NCBI GenBank assembly: GCA_024305745.1
Contig: JAHRBS010000003.1
Location: 868,001-932,000 of the forward strand
Reading direction: 5' to 3'
Origin: Polyporus tsugae
Lineage: Eukaryota; Basidiomycota; Agaricomycetes; Polyporales; Polyporaceae
DNA length: 64,000 nt
The translations under genes were made by a program, and so were the position numbers. Shown one piece after another: positions 11,071 through 23,360 of the stretch. The notes under the pieces are model-generated. The model saw nothing but the letters and a program-made list of their open reading frames with translations. It was not told where the DNA came from and did no database searches. Positions within the stretch are counted from its first letter, which is position 1. Every line of letters starts with the position of its first letter.

Positions 11071-11834
11071 GAGAGGAAAGAGAACCCAAAGAGACCAGAC
11101 GCAACGATGACGACCAAATTCAAACGCACAAGGACACGCGGAGATGACGAGGAGGGAGCGCGGAGTTCGGACGATACACGCGAAGGGAATTAGACAGGCC
11201 GTGAGCGTGCGATGGATGAACGGACACATGAATAAGTATGATCATGAGCGATGGGATGGATGAGATGAGTGCGTGACATGTGAGGAGGCGGGCGTGCACA
11301 GTGCGGGTCCAAGAACGAACAACATGCCAACTGCGACTGCGGGGATACACGTGCGTAGCGTAAGTAAATATTTAACTTGTAAAGCCTCGGCGTGGAATTG
11401 CGTGCGGTCGCCTCAAGAGTCCGAAGAAACTCGCGAGGCCGACGGGAATAAAGTCGATCGGAATGGACAATGTGACAGATGGACAGCGCGCCGCCCACGA
11501 GCGGCGTGATTACGTGCGAAGGACACGGGGACTAAGCATATAAGAAAGGCGTGGAGTTGCTACCAAGAGAAGAACGGAAGGCGTGAGATTGGGTGGAGGC
11601 CGGAACCATAAACAGCTTGCCATACGCATATTAGAATAATTGACGAATCGAACCCAGATGCTGAATCAAGGAAGTCATGATGGTGGCAGTGGTATGGCGA
11701 CGACGATCGTGAGTGAAACCGCGCCATGGGGAAATTGCGGGGCAAGGAGGGAGGAGAAGGCGGGGGTGGGAGTGGCATGACATGGCAGGGAGGACAGCAG
11801 AGCGGCGAAGGAAGACGCAACGGGCTTAGTCCAC

Positions 11835-14800
11835 TTACGCAGACGCAGCGTTCGAGCTCCATATCGAGCCCAGGAACCCGCGCGCGGACTGCACGATCTC
11901 TGCGGCCCTGTTGACAAGCGTCCCCGCCTGCTCCTGCACGCCGTCGAACGACATCCGCTGAGCACGCGACGGATGTCGCGACGAGGACGCAGTCGGGCTG
12001 GTAGGAGACCGCAGCGGCGATTCGGTTAGGTCGTCGTTGTCCGTCGTCGACTCCAAGTCCCCGGAGGATTTCAGGGAGGGCCGGGTCATCGGAACGGACG
12101 TGTGTTCATGAGAAGCGGATATGGGCGACGACACGGGCTGCGCCATCTGCGCGGGGGGCACCGCTATCCGGAACGCCGCGACGGGCGAGTTGGCAGGTGT
12201 GGGATGCCTCGATCTCCGCAGCTCCTCCTCTTCGACTTCGGGGATTGGCGGTGGGACTACCGGAACCGCAGACGACTTCGCGGAGGGTGCGTGGATGGAC
12301 AGCTTCGGCCGCTCCGCGGACTCTGGCGATATTGCTTGTTGTGGCTGCTGCTCCTGCTGCTGCGTCTGCTGGTAACGCTGCTGAGCCGCACTGGGCCCGA
12401 CAGTGGATACGCTCGCAGTCTCAGTCGACGAGCCCGACACGCTCGATGGCGGCGACGGCACCCGATTGATCATCGGCTGCTTCTCCAAAGTCGCCTCCGC
12501 GAGCACCGGCGAGCACGCCTCGCTGCTGCTGCTCCCCTGGCCCGGAGGGCTCAAGCTGTCGCCTAATCGTCTTCCCATGCGGTTCCGCCCACGCTCCCGC
12601 TCGTCCTCGTCCCCTTTACGTCTGCGGTCACTGCGGTCGCGACAGCGGACCCCGGCGTACGTGCCGTTCACGATGCCGATCGCGCTGCCGGTGGGTGAGA
12701 TGCTCCCGAGAGGCGAGCTCGTCCCTCGGCTGCGGCTCCTGCTCCCCGACCGTTCTCGGTCCGAGAACGATGAAGTGCGTGTGGAAGAGCGGCCTCGTGA
12801 GCTTGAGGCGGAGCGCGAGTCGCTCGAGTGGTACGACGAGGAGCCGGTTGTCGTGCTCCCGCTCACACTGGGCGAGTGCGGCTGGCGGCCGCGCATGGGC
12901 ACAACGTCTGAGGGCGACAAGAGGTCGGGGTCGTTGCACAACCCGGACCCGGCGGTGGAGGACGACAAGGGCGCGTTGCAGTTCGGTATCGACGAGGCCA
13001 CGAGGTGGGCGTGTGAGGGACTGGCGCGTAGGACGGGTACAGGGACGGGCGCGATTGGGGACACCAACGGCGAGTCGCCGTGTTGCTGCTCGAATATGCG
13101 GTACGGGATGGGCGCGGGCAGCGGGCTGCTTTCGCGCGAGCGCTCCTGCCTCTCCTCCACCGCGCCGTTGACCTCGTTCACGACCACGACGGGCATTTCC
13201 GCGTCCGGGGTCCGTGGCGAGTCGACTGAGCTCGGGCTGGGACTCGTGCCCCAGTCACGACTCCGTCCGTTCGTGACGCTCGCCGCGCCGCCCTCTGCGT
13301 AACGCGTAATCATGTCGTCGTCGCGGACGTCTCGCCGCTGCCGTCTGCGGTGGGCGTGCACGCGGCTGTGGCTGAAGTCCTCGCCGAGGTCGGGGCCGCC
13401 GAAGTAGTCGTACGCGTCCTCGAGCGGGATTTCGTCGATCGGCATCGGAGAGTCGACCATTGATTGCGCGGGGAAGATCGTGCCTGAGCCAGACCGCCGC
13501 ACCAGCGTCACAGGCTGTTGCTGTTCTGGCGGCATGGTCGCATTGGGTATTTGTGGGGACGAACCGGGCGCGGGCGAACGGGGTAGGGGAGAGCGGGGAT
13601 ATGATGGCGCCGTACCGATGCTGAAATATGACTCGCGATGGTGGTACACATCGCCACTGCCACTGCCAGTACTGGGGGTACCATAATGGTTGTTGGTCGG
13701 CACATAGACGAGGTCGACGTCCTTTGACTCGAGAGCCTTGCCCTCGGGCAGAGTCATGAGCTCGTTCCCGACCCCGGTGCTCTTCAGCAGCGTTGGCGCG
13801 ATAGGCGCGATGGTGACATGTTCCCGATCTGTGGATTGTCGACGAACCGTGGGCGGTCGTGGGCGCGAGGAGGTAGTGTTACCCGGTTGGAGCGGGGTGG
13901 TGAGAGGTGCCTTCCGCATTGACGATGCCGAATTGGAGCGAGAGCGAGAGGATGACGTCCGCATCTCGAGCACGTCATCGTCATCATCCTCGGAGTCAGA
14001 CCCAATCACGACGTTCTCGTTGAAGTAGTACATCGACGGCTCGTCGTACTCGCCGTCGTATCCCAGCTCGGAATCGTACCTGACAGGACGAAGAAAAGAT
14101 ATCTTAGCCTATCGCATCTGGTTAGCTATCAGATAAAAGTGACCGACCCGTCGTCATACGCATCAAATGATCGCGCGCCGCCAGTTGGCCCCGTTGCAGA
14201 GCGCTTGACCTTAGGCTTCTCAATCGCAATGCACTGCTCCACGAACGTGTTGAAGCTGATATGCTTCTTCTTCGCTGGTCCAGAAGTATCCATACTCGAG
14301 CGGCCACTCAGGTCCTGGTCGCTGCTCGTCGAGCCCGATCCGTCGCTGAGGGTCGCCACCTGAGCCACTGGAGGTGTCGGTTCGACACGTGATGAAGATC
14401 CTTCTTGAGCGATGATGCGTGGCGGAGAGTTCTTGCGGAACGGTCGACCCCGCATGTTGATGTGCGTATCGCTCTTCGTGTGCACGAGAGGCGGGCGAAC
14501 GGGTGGCGCGCTGTTGGGCGCCTGCAAATCCTCCTCATCCTCGTCGCTCTCGATATGGTTGAAGAACGGGCTAGCGGGAAGGGACAGTAATTGACTGATG
14601 CTGCGCCGCTTGAGGATGGGCTTCTTGGGTACGGATGGGGGCATCGAGGGCACGTTCCTCGTGTACGGACCGGGTAGTGCGTCAGTGCTGGTTTTCCGAT
14701 GAAGCTTCGGAGTCTTGCGTTGTGAATAGTCGGTCCAGTCGTTGCCGATGTGTAGAGGGCCGTAGAGCCATGTGACGTCAGAGTCCTTGAGCCTGGAACG

Positions 14801-15545
14801 GGCGTGTCAGCAACGAATATCGGAAAGTTTCACGAAGCGAGAATCGCATGCGAGTTGCGCAAAATCGAATGTAAGGAACCATAGAGTACGAAGGTTTTCG
14901 AGCCAACCCGCCGCGGTCGGACCGTCGGGGCCTCTAACGTGCAGATGTTTAGCTAGAAGCAGGGCGCAGGGCATCGCGCGTGAAGAGTTCAGTGCAGCCA
15001 GCGAACGGAGAAGGTGCGCGCTTAGAGCGTGTGCCACCATCTGCGGCTGATATGCTGGAATGCAGAAGCAACACCTGGGAGGCTACGACCATGACTTGCG
15101 GCGAAGGGTGAAGCGAGGGGGAAACGCTGGCTGTCACACTCGGACGGCATGAGGAGCGTTATCGCGACAGACTCCACTCTGATGATTGGGGAGGGCGAAC
15201 ATGCGGGGGGCGCGAGCGATACGAGAAATGAAGGACGGTTGGGCATATAAAGACGTACCAGTTGAGCGTCTCTGGACTGACGGTGGGAAGGTTGTTCCTC
15301 TGCTTCCACCATGTCCGCCAGCTCGCGTTCTCGAGACGCATGCCGTTGGCGATGGCATTCTTCTGGCGGGTCATGCTGCGCCATGACCGCCAGACATCCT
15401 CCTCCTTCCAATCATGGGAGAGGTAATCGACCTGGCCCTCTGGTTGGGTATCGAAGGAGGAGTCGTCTGGGACGGCATTGTGGGTGACAGAGACGAGGAG
15501 GACAGGGAGATAACTTGTGAGAGTGGGTGGCACGGGCATAGTCAT
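11835..15545 (-). CDS. REG1-like protein phosphatase 1 regulatory subunit (DUF1752/GATA_AreA N-terminal domain)
   Basis: Exons 15545-15259, 14792-14148 and 14079-11835 give about 1058 residues. Exon 1 encodes the conserved SHDWKEEDVWRSW and RLENASWRTWWKQRN blocks (Pfam DUF1752/GATA_AreA), which continue across the first intron as NW|LKDSDVTWLYGPLH. Near residue 269 lies KKKHISFNTFVEQCIAIE, the RVxF-type PP1 (Glc7) docking motif typical of Reg1/Hex2. Exon 3 opens YDSELGYDGEYDEPS with an acidic run; the rest is Ser/Pro-rich and disordered. In yeast, Reg1 targets PP1 to the Snf1 kinase in glucose repression; the same role here is inference. Intron 1 is long (466 bases). Intron 2 (68 bases) has a weak GTCGGT donor. 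The C-terminus could continue past 11835, since a GTAAGT overlaps the stop. Confidence 0.82.
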
Positions 15546-17954
15546 GGGAGGGGTCGGAAAGGAGGAGGGGAAAATGTAGTTGAGAGAGGATTAGCAGAGA
15601 GGAGGGTGAGAGATTTGAGAGAAGCGTTCCAGAAGGAAGGAGCTGTTTGACCGAAGGTGAGTCGGCAGCAAGAGTCCGAGTGGAACTGAAGAGGCAAGGG
15701 GCCTGATGGCCAGGGGGGTGGAGGGGGGGGGGACCACAGTCTTCAGGGCGCCGGGCCTGGAGACGGAGCCGGTGGTGGTGAGTTGGTGGAGGGGATGGGA
15801 ATGTTCAAAGGGACGCCATGGATGGCGGAGGAGAGAGACGAGAAGGGCGAAAACGGTGGACAGAGAGACTCGAGCGATGGTTGGCGGTGATCCCAGGTCC
15901 GCCCGCCTTCTTCCGATCCCACGTGCCCTTCTTGGCACATGCCCCTTCCGCTAACTTACCTCCACCACCATCCCGCCCCGCCCCTCCTATCGATCTCTCG
16001 ACCCTGCACACCCGCTCGCCTACACTGATCGCTGCTGATGGCCTTTCAGCCATCCCTGGGGGCCCGTCTCTATGTTTTTCTTGCAGCACAAATTGCACCC
16101 TGGAGGTTTGCAAACTGCAGCATCACACACCGGACCGGGCGGACCAGCGAATCTTCCGAAGTGAGCCCATCAGCCCCCTGAGAGTCGCATTCCAATCCTG
16201 CGACTTTTCATGCATTTCTTTCGTGCGCTTCTCACCTCCGGTCTAATCCCCACAGGAAATCTCCGCTCTTCCCTGCTCTTGTTGCCCACAACCCCGCTCA
16301 GTCCTCGAAAGGGCCCTTCGCGTCACCGGAGCAGCCACTTGAGTCACTCCGCGCCTTCCCGCCGTTCCTTCTCCATACCACCCCGCTCCGAATCGCGGCC
16401 TGCGCTTTTCACGAGGCATTTCACGAGGACCCTAGTCACATCAACTCATCAACATTAATTCCCCGGCGTACCGGCCGCTCCCCCGCATTCTGGCGTCCCG
16501 TGTCGTAACTCATCAAGGGCGGTGTCCACTGACAAAACCAATGACCGTCCGTAACCAGACTCCCCGCCCTCCGGACGCCTCCTTCCCCCCACGAGCGACC
16601 GCGGTCTGAGACCCCCGGTCCCCCGTTTCGCATTCTCATGTCCGCAGGCAGCGCCCGCTGTCCCTCCGTCAGCTGACCTCGCAGCTCGCTCCTCTCCTTC
16701 CGCGACTGAATCAGCCTGTGCCCTCCGTCCTCCCAGCCATGCCAACGAGAGGTCCGCGCTGCCATGTTCCGGGCGCGCGGCGCGCCTTCCGTGCCACGGA
16801 TCCGCCTTCCGAGACTTGTGTCTGTGTCTTCGTCTTCCCCCTTCCAGCCAACTTGGTGCCCGGATCTGTTCTCGTGACTTTCCCCGCACCCACCCGACCC
16901 TTCCTATCCGCGACACTCCACGCTTCCCCAACAATTGGTGTGGTTGCCGAGGCGAGGCGCAGCTGAACATCTTCCCAGCTTTTGCGTCGCCTGTGCTCCG
17001 AGCTGCGCACGTGGGAGAACACTCAACAGTCCGCCGTTGGCTCCGAGCGTTCTACGTCTTGGCAGTGCCGTTTCTTGGCCCTTCCGGCTTCCAGGCTTCA
17101 GAATCCCAGACATTTCTGGACTCTTCGTCGCCCGTGCATGCATGCATGACCCCTTCTTTCTCCGAGCGTGGCCATACCAAATGTTCACAATCACATGGAC
17201 TCACGCCTATCTCCTACCCAGATCTGTGATTTGTGTGACCGGCTCACACTCGATCGCCTGTGTTGCATCGTGGAGCTGCTCTCGATCGCCCTGACTCGGC
17301 ATCCGGACCGGGGCCTGTTCTGGGTTAACCTCCTAAAAGATCTTATCGAAGTTAGCCTCGATCGCTGCTCGTGTTGCGCGTCGCACCCATCGTGCTACCG
17401 CCATCCTTAGTATTGCTATACGGCTGTGGTGTGCGCTCACAAATTTCCATTGCTTGCTGAGACAGGCGTACGACTTACGCGCAGACGCAAGACAGCCACA
17501 CCGGCACACCCGAGAGCATCAATGCTGTGCACTTCAAGTTCACATGCATGTAAGTACTTCAATGTTACAGTCAGCACGGTTACCGGGGCTCGCGCTGTAC
17601 TCATGTTGTTTCGTCTGTCTATATTGACGTCGTCCGACCGACGGCTGGCTGGATGGTCGTATACCTGAATGCGGTTCACTGCGCCGCACTGAGTGGCATG
17701 ATCGGGCAGCTTTATGAATCATGCTTGCAGGGAGAAGCTCGCCAAACGCAGGCGTCGATATCCGGGCCAGTGCGGTCCAGTCCTCCGATTTGACAAGAAC
17801 GGGCATCCGTGGTGGTCCGCTAGGGGTACGACCATTTAAGCTCACTGTGCGGCCGGTACCAGCTAGCTTCACTGCGGGTCCCACCAACCACGGGAGGCCG
17901 GCAAGACACAGTTTCATGACGAAACACAATGTTTCAGACCCCTCGTATTATCAT
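15546..17954. other. Large intergenic region, promoter side of the REG1-like gene
   Basis: No gene is recognised. Composition is pyrimidine-rich on the + strand through 16-17 kb, with a G10 run at 15723-15732. A short frame at 17168-17410 (TLDRLCCIVELLSIALT) looks somewhat protein-like, but I see no homology or splice partners and do not call it. Confidence 0.45.
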
Positions 17955-18033
17955 GGCCGCCTGGCGTAATGGCAACGCGTCTGACTACGATTCAGTAATC
18001 AGGAGATTGCAGGTTCGACCCCTGCGGTGGTCA
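17955..18033 (+). tRNA. tRNA-Arg(ACG) with a 7-base intron
   Basis: Acceptor arms GGCCGCC and GGTGGTC pair (two G-U), the D stem GCGT/ACGC is perfect, and the T arm is GCAGG-TTCGACC-CCTGC with discriminator A. The anticodon stem TCTGA pairs with TCAGG. The loop is 14 bases; removing TTCAGTA after A37 gives the normal loop CTACGAA with anticodon ACG, the same loop as yeast tRNA-Arg(ACG). A T5 Pol III terminator follows at 18052-18056. A second copy lies at 33278-33356 and differs only in two intron bases. Confidence 0.93.
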
Positions 18034-18910
18034 ATGGTGTCGGAGTATATCTTTTTCAAGTACATAGTAAACCAAGGGATCAGAACTCAAACCCGGTCTT
18101 TCTTTATTGCGAACACGCCGGTCATATCTGTTTCTCAGGTCTTTAAGCATAATGTGATGGGGTGAGTGACCCGAGCCACGTATTCTCCACAACTTGTCGA
18201 GGATGTCTGTAGTTTGTCTGTTGGCACGTACCGTTCGCTGATTGTATCCTCCAGCGGCTCTCCTTGGCCACGGGCCCATCCGTTCGCCTCCGTTCGCCCC
18301 CCGGTTATGCACTGATCTGACCTGGGTAATCGTAGGGGACAACTCCCCTGGCCAATAACTGCGGACCAGCTGATAAACGCAACATATCTCTCAAACTCGG
18401 CCGCCAGTGAAAATTGTGCACGAGCTCATCCAAGAAGTTAAGGCCCGATATCCAGAATGACCCGGACGGAAGCATATGGGCCTGGGCACCATCGGCTCTA
18501 TCAAGGCAGAAACACACAATATGCGTGCTCGACCGCCGCGACGCATTTTGGGGTCAATGGCGAGCAGGAGCAGGCTAGCCTACAGAGTATACGGAAGACA
18601 TTACAGGCGGCCTAGTCGGAGGAAGGGGTCGTGTTGTAATTGATCGTGATCTATCATGCCTCAGGCCTCTTCTTTTGCCGTTCACAATAAGTTCGTCAAA
18701 TTGTTTGTAAGAAGTTGGCGTCGATCGTCGCGTATCCCAGCCAGGGCGTTTCAATAAATAAGTGTTTAAATAAATGGTAGGAATACATAATGCGGCTACA
18801 TGGTACATAGTGAATGCATACGACTCTTTCCATACATAGAACCCTCCAGAAGAGAAAGAAATACTACTGCACGAGAAACGAAGGACTCCACGCTATCTAT
18901 ATGTTAGGAC
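18034..18910. other. Intergenic
   Basis: Nothing recognisable beyond the tRNA terminator. The part near 18.7-18.9 kb is AT-richer and is likely the 3' flank of the BTB relic. Confidence 0.45.
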
Positions 18911-19941
18911 TCATGTCGAATCGGGCCAGGCCAAAACCACCTAAAAAAACACACGGTTAGCTGTAGCTGAATACAGCTAAGAGCGAAACTGCTCACTTCC
19001 TCCACCAACGCCTCAATGGTGTCTCCGACATACCTTGCGAAGTTATAAAACATCAGCACCTTCTCCGGGTTCGAACAATACCCGCAATGCTCGTGTTTGC
19101 CGCTACGCCTGCCCTTCTTTTTCGGGCACGACGAGATCACGCTCCTCAACAGGTCAGGATCCGTTACAGACACAACACTGGGCCATGCTTGCACTGCGAC
19201 GGCATTCATGTACCGCTCGTACCAGCACGGAGTACCGCCATCCTTCGCCCACCGTCCCAGCCGACACGAACTCTCCAGCCGCGTCCGCCACGTGCCCTCG
19301 ACGACGGACCTCGCAGCCTCGCGGCTCTTCCGCTGGTACACGAGGAGGCGGTGAAGGCAACCCGCGGAGATGCCCAAGCCGTCCAGCCGCGCATACATCA
19401 CCGCTGCAGGCTCGGGTTCGCCCCGCAGAGTCCGCTTCGCGGCTGCGGCAGCCAGGTCGCGCATGCCGCAACGACACGCGACGCCGTAGAGCATGACGGG
19501 GTCCGTGGACGGATCATCCTGCATGGACAGAAGCGCGCTGCGCAGGTGTCGGAGCGCCTTCTGCATCCTGTACTTCTCGGCGGCGATGAGCGCGTGGTAT
19601 GTCCCGAGGAGGTCGGTCGGAGGCGGTTCGTCCGAGGGGTGGTAGACCTTGAGGAGCAATGAGATGACTGCACTCGTTTCGGGGACGTGTATGCGGCGCG
19701 TGCAAGAGGACGAGGATGAGGACGAGGATGAGGACGAGGATGAGGACGAGGATGAGGTACTGTTCGAGAGCTGGGCGGCCAGGACGGGCGAAGCGAGGCG
19801 GAAAAGAACGGCGCACGCTGTGAAAAGCACCCCATCGCAGGTCTCCAGGCTAACTTCCCCATCCTCTCCATCCCACAGACGTGACCTAGGCCTTGAAGTT
19901 AGCCTGTCAGACGCAACATGCTTCGAGTCGTCCGGCGGCAC
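18911..19941 (-). pseudogene. 5'-truncated BTB/POZ gene, subfamily A
   Basis: The frame (exons 19941-18997 and 18940-18911, about 324 codons) encodes only the second half of a subfamily A protein: a BTB2-like fold (EDGEVSLETCDGVLF, ASPVLAAQL, VISLLLKVYHP), then CWYERYM, HCGYC and the helix, and a phase-0 last intron (56 bases, GTGAGC..TTTTAG) with tail VVLAWPDST. The first BTB of relatives at 573 and 26548 is absent. No in-frame ATG precedes the homology; the frame can only be opened at a GTG at 19941. A poly-Ser run encoded by a 12-base repeat interrupts the BTB fold. I therefore read it as a truncated remnant, although an undetected upstream exon supplying the ATG is possible. Confidence 0.65.
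19706..19757 (-). repeat. 12-base-period (GAGGACGAGGAT)n tract coding poly-Ser
   Basis: About four units on the + strand; on the coding (-) strand it gives a run of about 18 serines inside the BTB-like domain. The purity of the repeat suggests recent slippage. Confidence 0.92.
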
Positions 19942-21149
19942 GGCTATTGTCGAGCAGCGTCTCAGCGCACTTCGTGGCGGGGGAGGGAGGGAGCGTCGGG
20001 AGGTCTGGTCAGGTTCTGACCAATGTGTTGGGAACGCGTGAAGTGTCCTCCTGCGAGACGGTTCATTGTGGCCTTTAGATGTGATGTTACCGGTAGGTGG
20101 CTGCGGATGCGTATATCGGCGTTAACTGTGAGCGGTGTGCCATTACGTAGAATCTCACCTGGTCGTCCTCCCTGAGCTGCATGTCTGACTAGTACCAAGG
20201 CCTGTTCGAGTAGATGGAGGTCAGAGGGAAAGACAGACGAGATAGGAGCTTCAGAACGGTGCCGTCCGGCCTTGCGGCTGTACCACAGCTTCAAGACGGG
20301 CGCCTAAGCGTATAAGGATGCACGTCAGTGTCTGTCTAGCAAGAAGTACAGAACGACACATATGGTGATAATCTGGAGAATACTCGTGAACATGTACTCA
20401 TCATTGTGGGAACATGGTTGAATGGGGGGATGATCACCATCATCCCTCAGCTTGATCGAGTCGTACAAAGTCACTGCAAGATAGAATCAGGCAAATGTCT
20501 GTTTCAAATTGACGAGTATATGAATCATATGGGACGTCATGAGTTAGAGGAGTTACAGCATTATATTTACCGCTGGGGAAGCTCAAAGCTTAAGGGCTTA
20601 GTAGGTGGGTTGGTTCAATCGCATTAAACCTTGACATACCATGATTTGTAAATTTTGAACGATTGGCGAGACGGTATACGAGTTCATTTACCTTCAGAGG
20701 TGAGCAAGGTATGATGAAAGCGGCTGAGAATGACACTACATGCCGCTGGCGATCGTGGTATCATGTCTTCAAGAACAACGTTGCTCGAGCTCGATGACGA
20801 GGTCACGGTCTTTGCCGACCAGTCACGCGTAACGCCTTTCGGCAGTCTCCGAAGTGTCGCTTCCGAGTCAGGTCTTGAAGCTTGAAGCTTGAAGCTTGAA
20901 CCAGGCTTGAACGATGCCAGGCGCAAATGCTTCCGACACCGAGGTGGCTAGCTATAGCTACAGCAGTGAAACAGCTTATTTAGTTGCTATCAAGACGATC
21001 GTACGCCGTCTTTACAGCAGGTACTTCCACTTCGGCTGATCCTTGACCCAAATGCACGATACATCCACCGAAAGGCACACCACCTACCCGCGTTCGAATT
21101 CCCCCCAACGCCTCATCCCAGGGCGATGCCGATCCGCTCGGTCTGTGTC
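19942..21149. other. Intergenic
   Basis: No gene is supported. It contains the CTTGAAG tandem repeat at 20874-20900. Weak frames on either strand lack recognisable motifs. Confidence 0.5.
20874..20900. repeat. (CTTGAAG)n heptanucleotide repeat, locus 1
   Basis: Three full units and a partial fourth. The same unit is repeated four times at 53510-53537, also in an intergenic region between BTB loci. Confidence 0.95.
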
Positions 21150-22862
21150 TCAAATCTCAAGCTCGACCTAAGGACCAGAGTCGACATCAGCATCGGACAA
21201 TGATACCACCATTGCACCCCATCGAATACAGTGCACGAAGCGGCTTACCTTGGTCAGGTCATCCGGCAGCTGTTGCAACGCCTTGCTAGCCTTAAGAATC
21301 TCTTCTGCGGCGATCTGACACTCCTCGCACCACACCCCTGGGCCCTTGTCCGAATCCTCACTCCCAGCCTTGGTCGCCTCGTTAAGCAAGTCGGACAGCC
21401 CCGGCGTAACCAACCCGGGTCGCGATTGAACGCGGGACGAGAGGTCTCGCAAATAGCGTAGAAGCCACGGAAGATTGGGCGTCGGGCCAGCGGCCCAGGT
21501 CGGCGGTTCAACTGTCCGTCTCCTCGATCCCTTCTTCTTCTTAATTAGACCTCCCTCTAGCGAATAAGAGGGGTCCGGGGAAGGCAGGGAATCATCCGCT
21601 GGTTTGGGAGGAACATTCACGGAGTTGGTGATCTTCGTAAGCTCCTGCCTCGCCACCCTGCGGCACTTCTCGTAGTAGTTGAGGAGGCGGTGGTATGAGA
21701 GGGCAGGGGTGGCCTCCAGTTCCTCGACGTATACGCCATCGATGACATGGTTCAGGACATATCTGGCCGCCTCCTTCGCGCCGAGCGTGTGTCCGGCACG
21801 GATTGCATAGCAGTAGGCGCGGAGAGGGTTCGCGGATGCGATCGTCCGCCAAAACGACCAAACGACAGGCTGTGCGGAGTAGAGCCCGTACTTCTCCATG
21901 ATTCCGAGGACCGCAGTGAGGACCGCGAGATCGGAGGGAAGTGAGACGTCGGTGGGGCAACGGTAGCTCAGTTGAAGCATGGCGTGTAGCACGGCGCCCT
22001 CCTCCTCGAAATGTACCACGGGCAGAGTACTAGTGAACTCGCCGGAAGTGTCTTTCTCAGGCGATGGCGAGCTCGCTGATGAGACCTTTTCCCGAAGCGC
22101 CGCCGACACAACGGAAAGAACGGTTTTGTGGGCGCGGAATTCGACGCCATCGGCGGAGCGGCATAGGATGTCAGGGGGAGGTGCGTCCACGAGACAGTGA
22201 CTTGTGATCGTCGAGGAAAGGGACTGACAGAGTTTTGGCAATGAGCCTGGACTGAGAAACTTGAAAGCCAGTGGAACATTGCCCAGCAGACGAACGTACT
22301 CGCGAAGACGAAAGTAGTCGGCTGCCGTGATCCCCTCCATGCCTTTCAACACCGTGAAGTCAAGCGGACTGACCAATAGCACCTGGCCCGCGGCGCACGC
22401 CACGGATTCGAGGCGAAGCCTACACGCAATGCGCCATACCTCAAGGGCATGCCCATGCTTGGAAAGCGTGTATAGCTCCTCCGTTAACACCGTCGTGGGC
22501 AATTCCATCTCGAACTTGATTGCGGCCGCCAGAGCGAGCTCGATCTCTTCGAGAGATAGCGCCTTGGGGTTATTGATGGGGTAACAGATCCGGAGAAGGG
22601 GGTCAAGAGCTTTGCTGGTCTCGCTGACGTCGATGATCGGCCGGCCATACTTCAACTGCTGCTGATCAAGAGGTGGCTGTGGGACGTCGAACATGCCCTC
22701 AAAGAACGGCGACGCAGCGATGAGGATTTGGCTGTAGACGTGGAAATCAACACGGTCTGATGTGCGAAGGATGATGTCTGCGTTGGCCTTGTCAAAGGGA
22801 TAAGCCGCGATGATGAGAGGAGGGGAAGCTGTGGGATGCTGCTGTGGGGTGCTGTCCGACAT
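21150..22862 (-). CDS. Double-BTB/POZ protein, subfamily C (intact)
   Basis: Exons 22862-21249 and 21167-21150 give 543 residues. BTB1 opens AAYPFDKANADIILRTSD and runs through ASPFFEGMFDVPQPP and LLRICYPINNP. BTB2 opens DAPPPDILCRSADGVEF, with MLQLSYRCPTD in its second half. Then comes a YHRLLNYYEKCRR helix, a basic KKKKGSRRR patch that could be a nuclear signal, a VWCEECQ cysteine pair and a final helix. The last intron (81 bases, GTAAGC..CCTTAG, phase 0) leaves the tail VELEI. The start at 22862 is chosen because the frame upstream of it reads into a pyrimidine tract ending CGTGCAG at about 22938, which looks like the 3' splice site of a 5' UTR intron. The BTB1 sequence is closest to 2364-4053. 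Confidence 0.87.
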
Positions 22863-23360
22863 AGTAGGGCAAGATATCGCGGCGAGTGGAGCTGGTGGAT
22901 GTCTAAGACTCGTTGCTGATTCCTGGAGTGAAACCTGCACGAAAGAGAAAAGAGAACCTAACCTCGTGTGCTACACGTGTTACCGCAGCACGCGGTTTAC
23001 GCTCTTCATGGAAAACTGAATCGCCTCCACCACTGACCTTTAGACCGACGTTCTGACGAGAAGATCGCATATACGGGTTTATTAGAACTCACAGAACAGG
23101 AGCTTGACGCTTCCCGAGAAAGCCGTATATAGATTACTCCTTCACGTCGTCCTGCGTAGGAAGGAGTCAGTACACTGGCATGGGATGTCAGAATTGCACC
23201 GAAACGCCCACCGCTGCTCAGATAAATGCAGAACAATCCACCGTGCACGACGGTCAATCCAAATGAGCACAAAACCCCTTTCACAATCTCCATTGAGCCC
23301 AAGAAATGCAAAGACGCAACCGATCGATCCCATCCGATACCTGTATCCCCAACGCAAGAC
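22863..23360. other. Intergenic, between BTB 5' end and VPS9 3' end
   Basis: It contains a likely 5' UTR exon/intron of the BTB gene (acceptor near 22938) and the 3' UTR of VPS9. No other coding signal. Confidence 0.5.

Larger units (their letters stand above)
10272..11834. other. Intergenic
   Basis: No gene is supported. It holds a duplicated flank copy at 10781-10836 and a GGAT microsatellite at 11049-11070. The right part is presumably the 3' UTR and downstream region of the REG1-like gene. Scattered frames on both strands lack family resemblance. Confidence 0.5.

Noticed and set aside
12102..13302. Arg-rich and acidic + strand frames opposite the REG1-like exon 3
   Set aside because: Shadows of a GC-rich Ser/Pro coding exon, with no start context or homology.
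17540..17929. 129-codon - strand frame near the first tRNA-Arg
   Set aside because: No motif, no neighbour support and no splice signals; length is within chance for GC-rich DNA.
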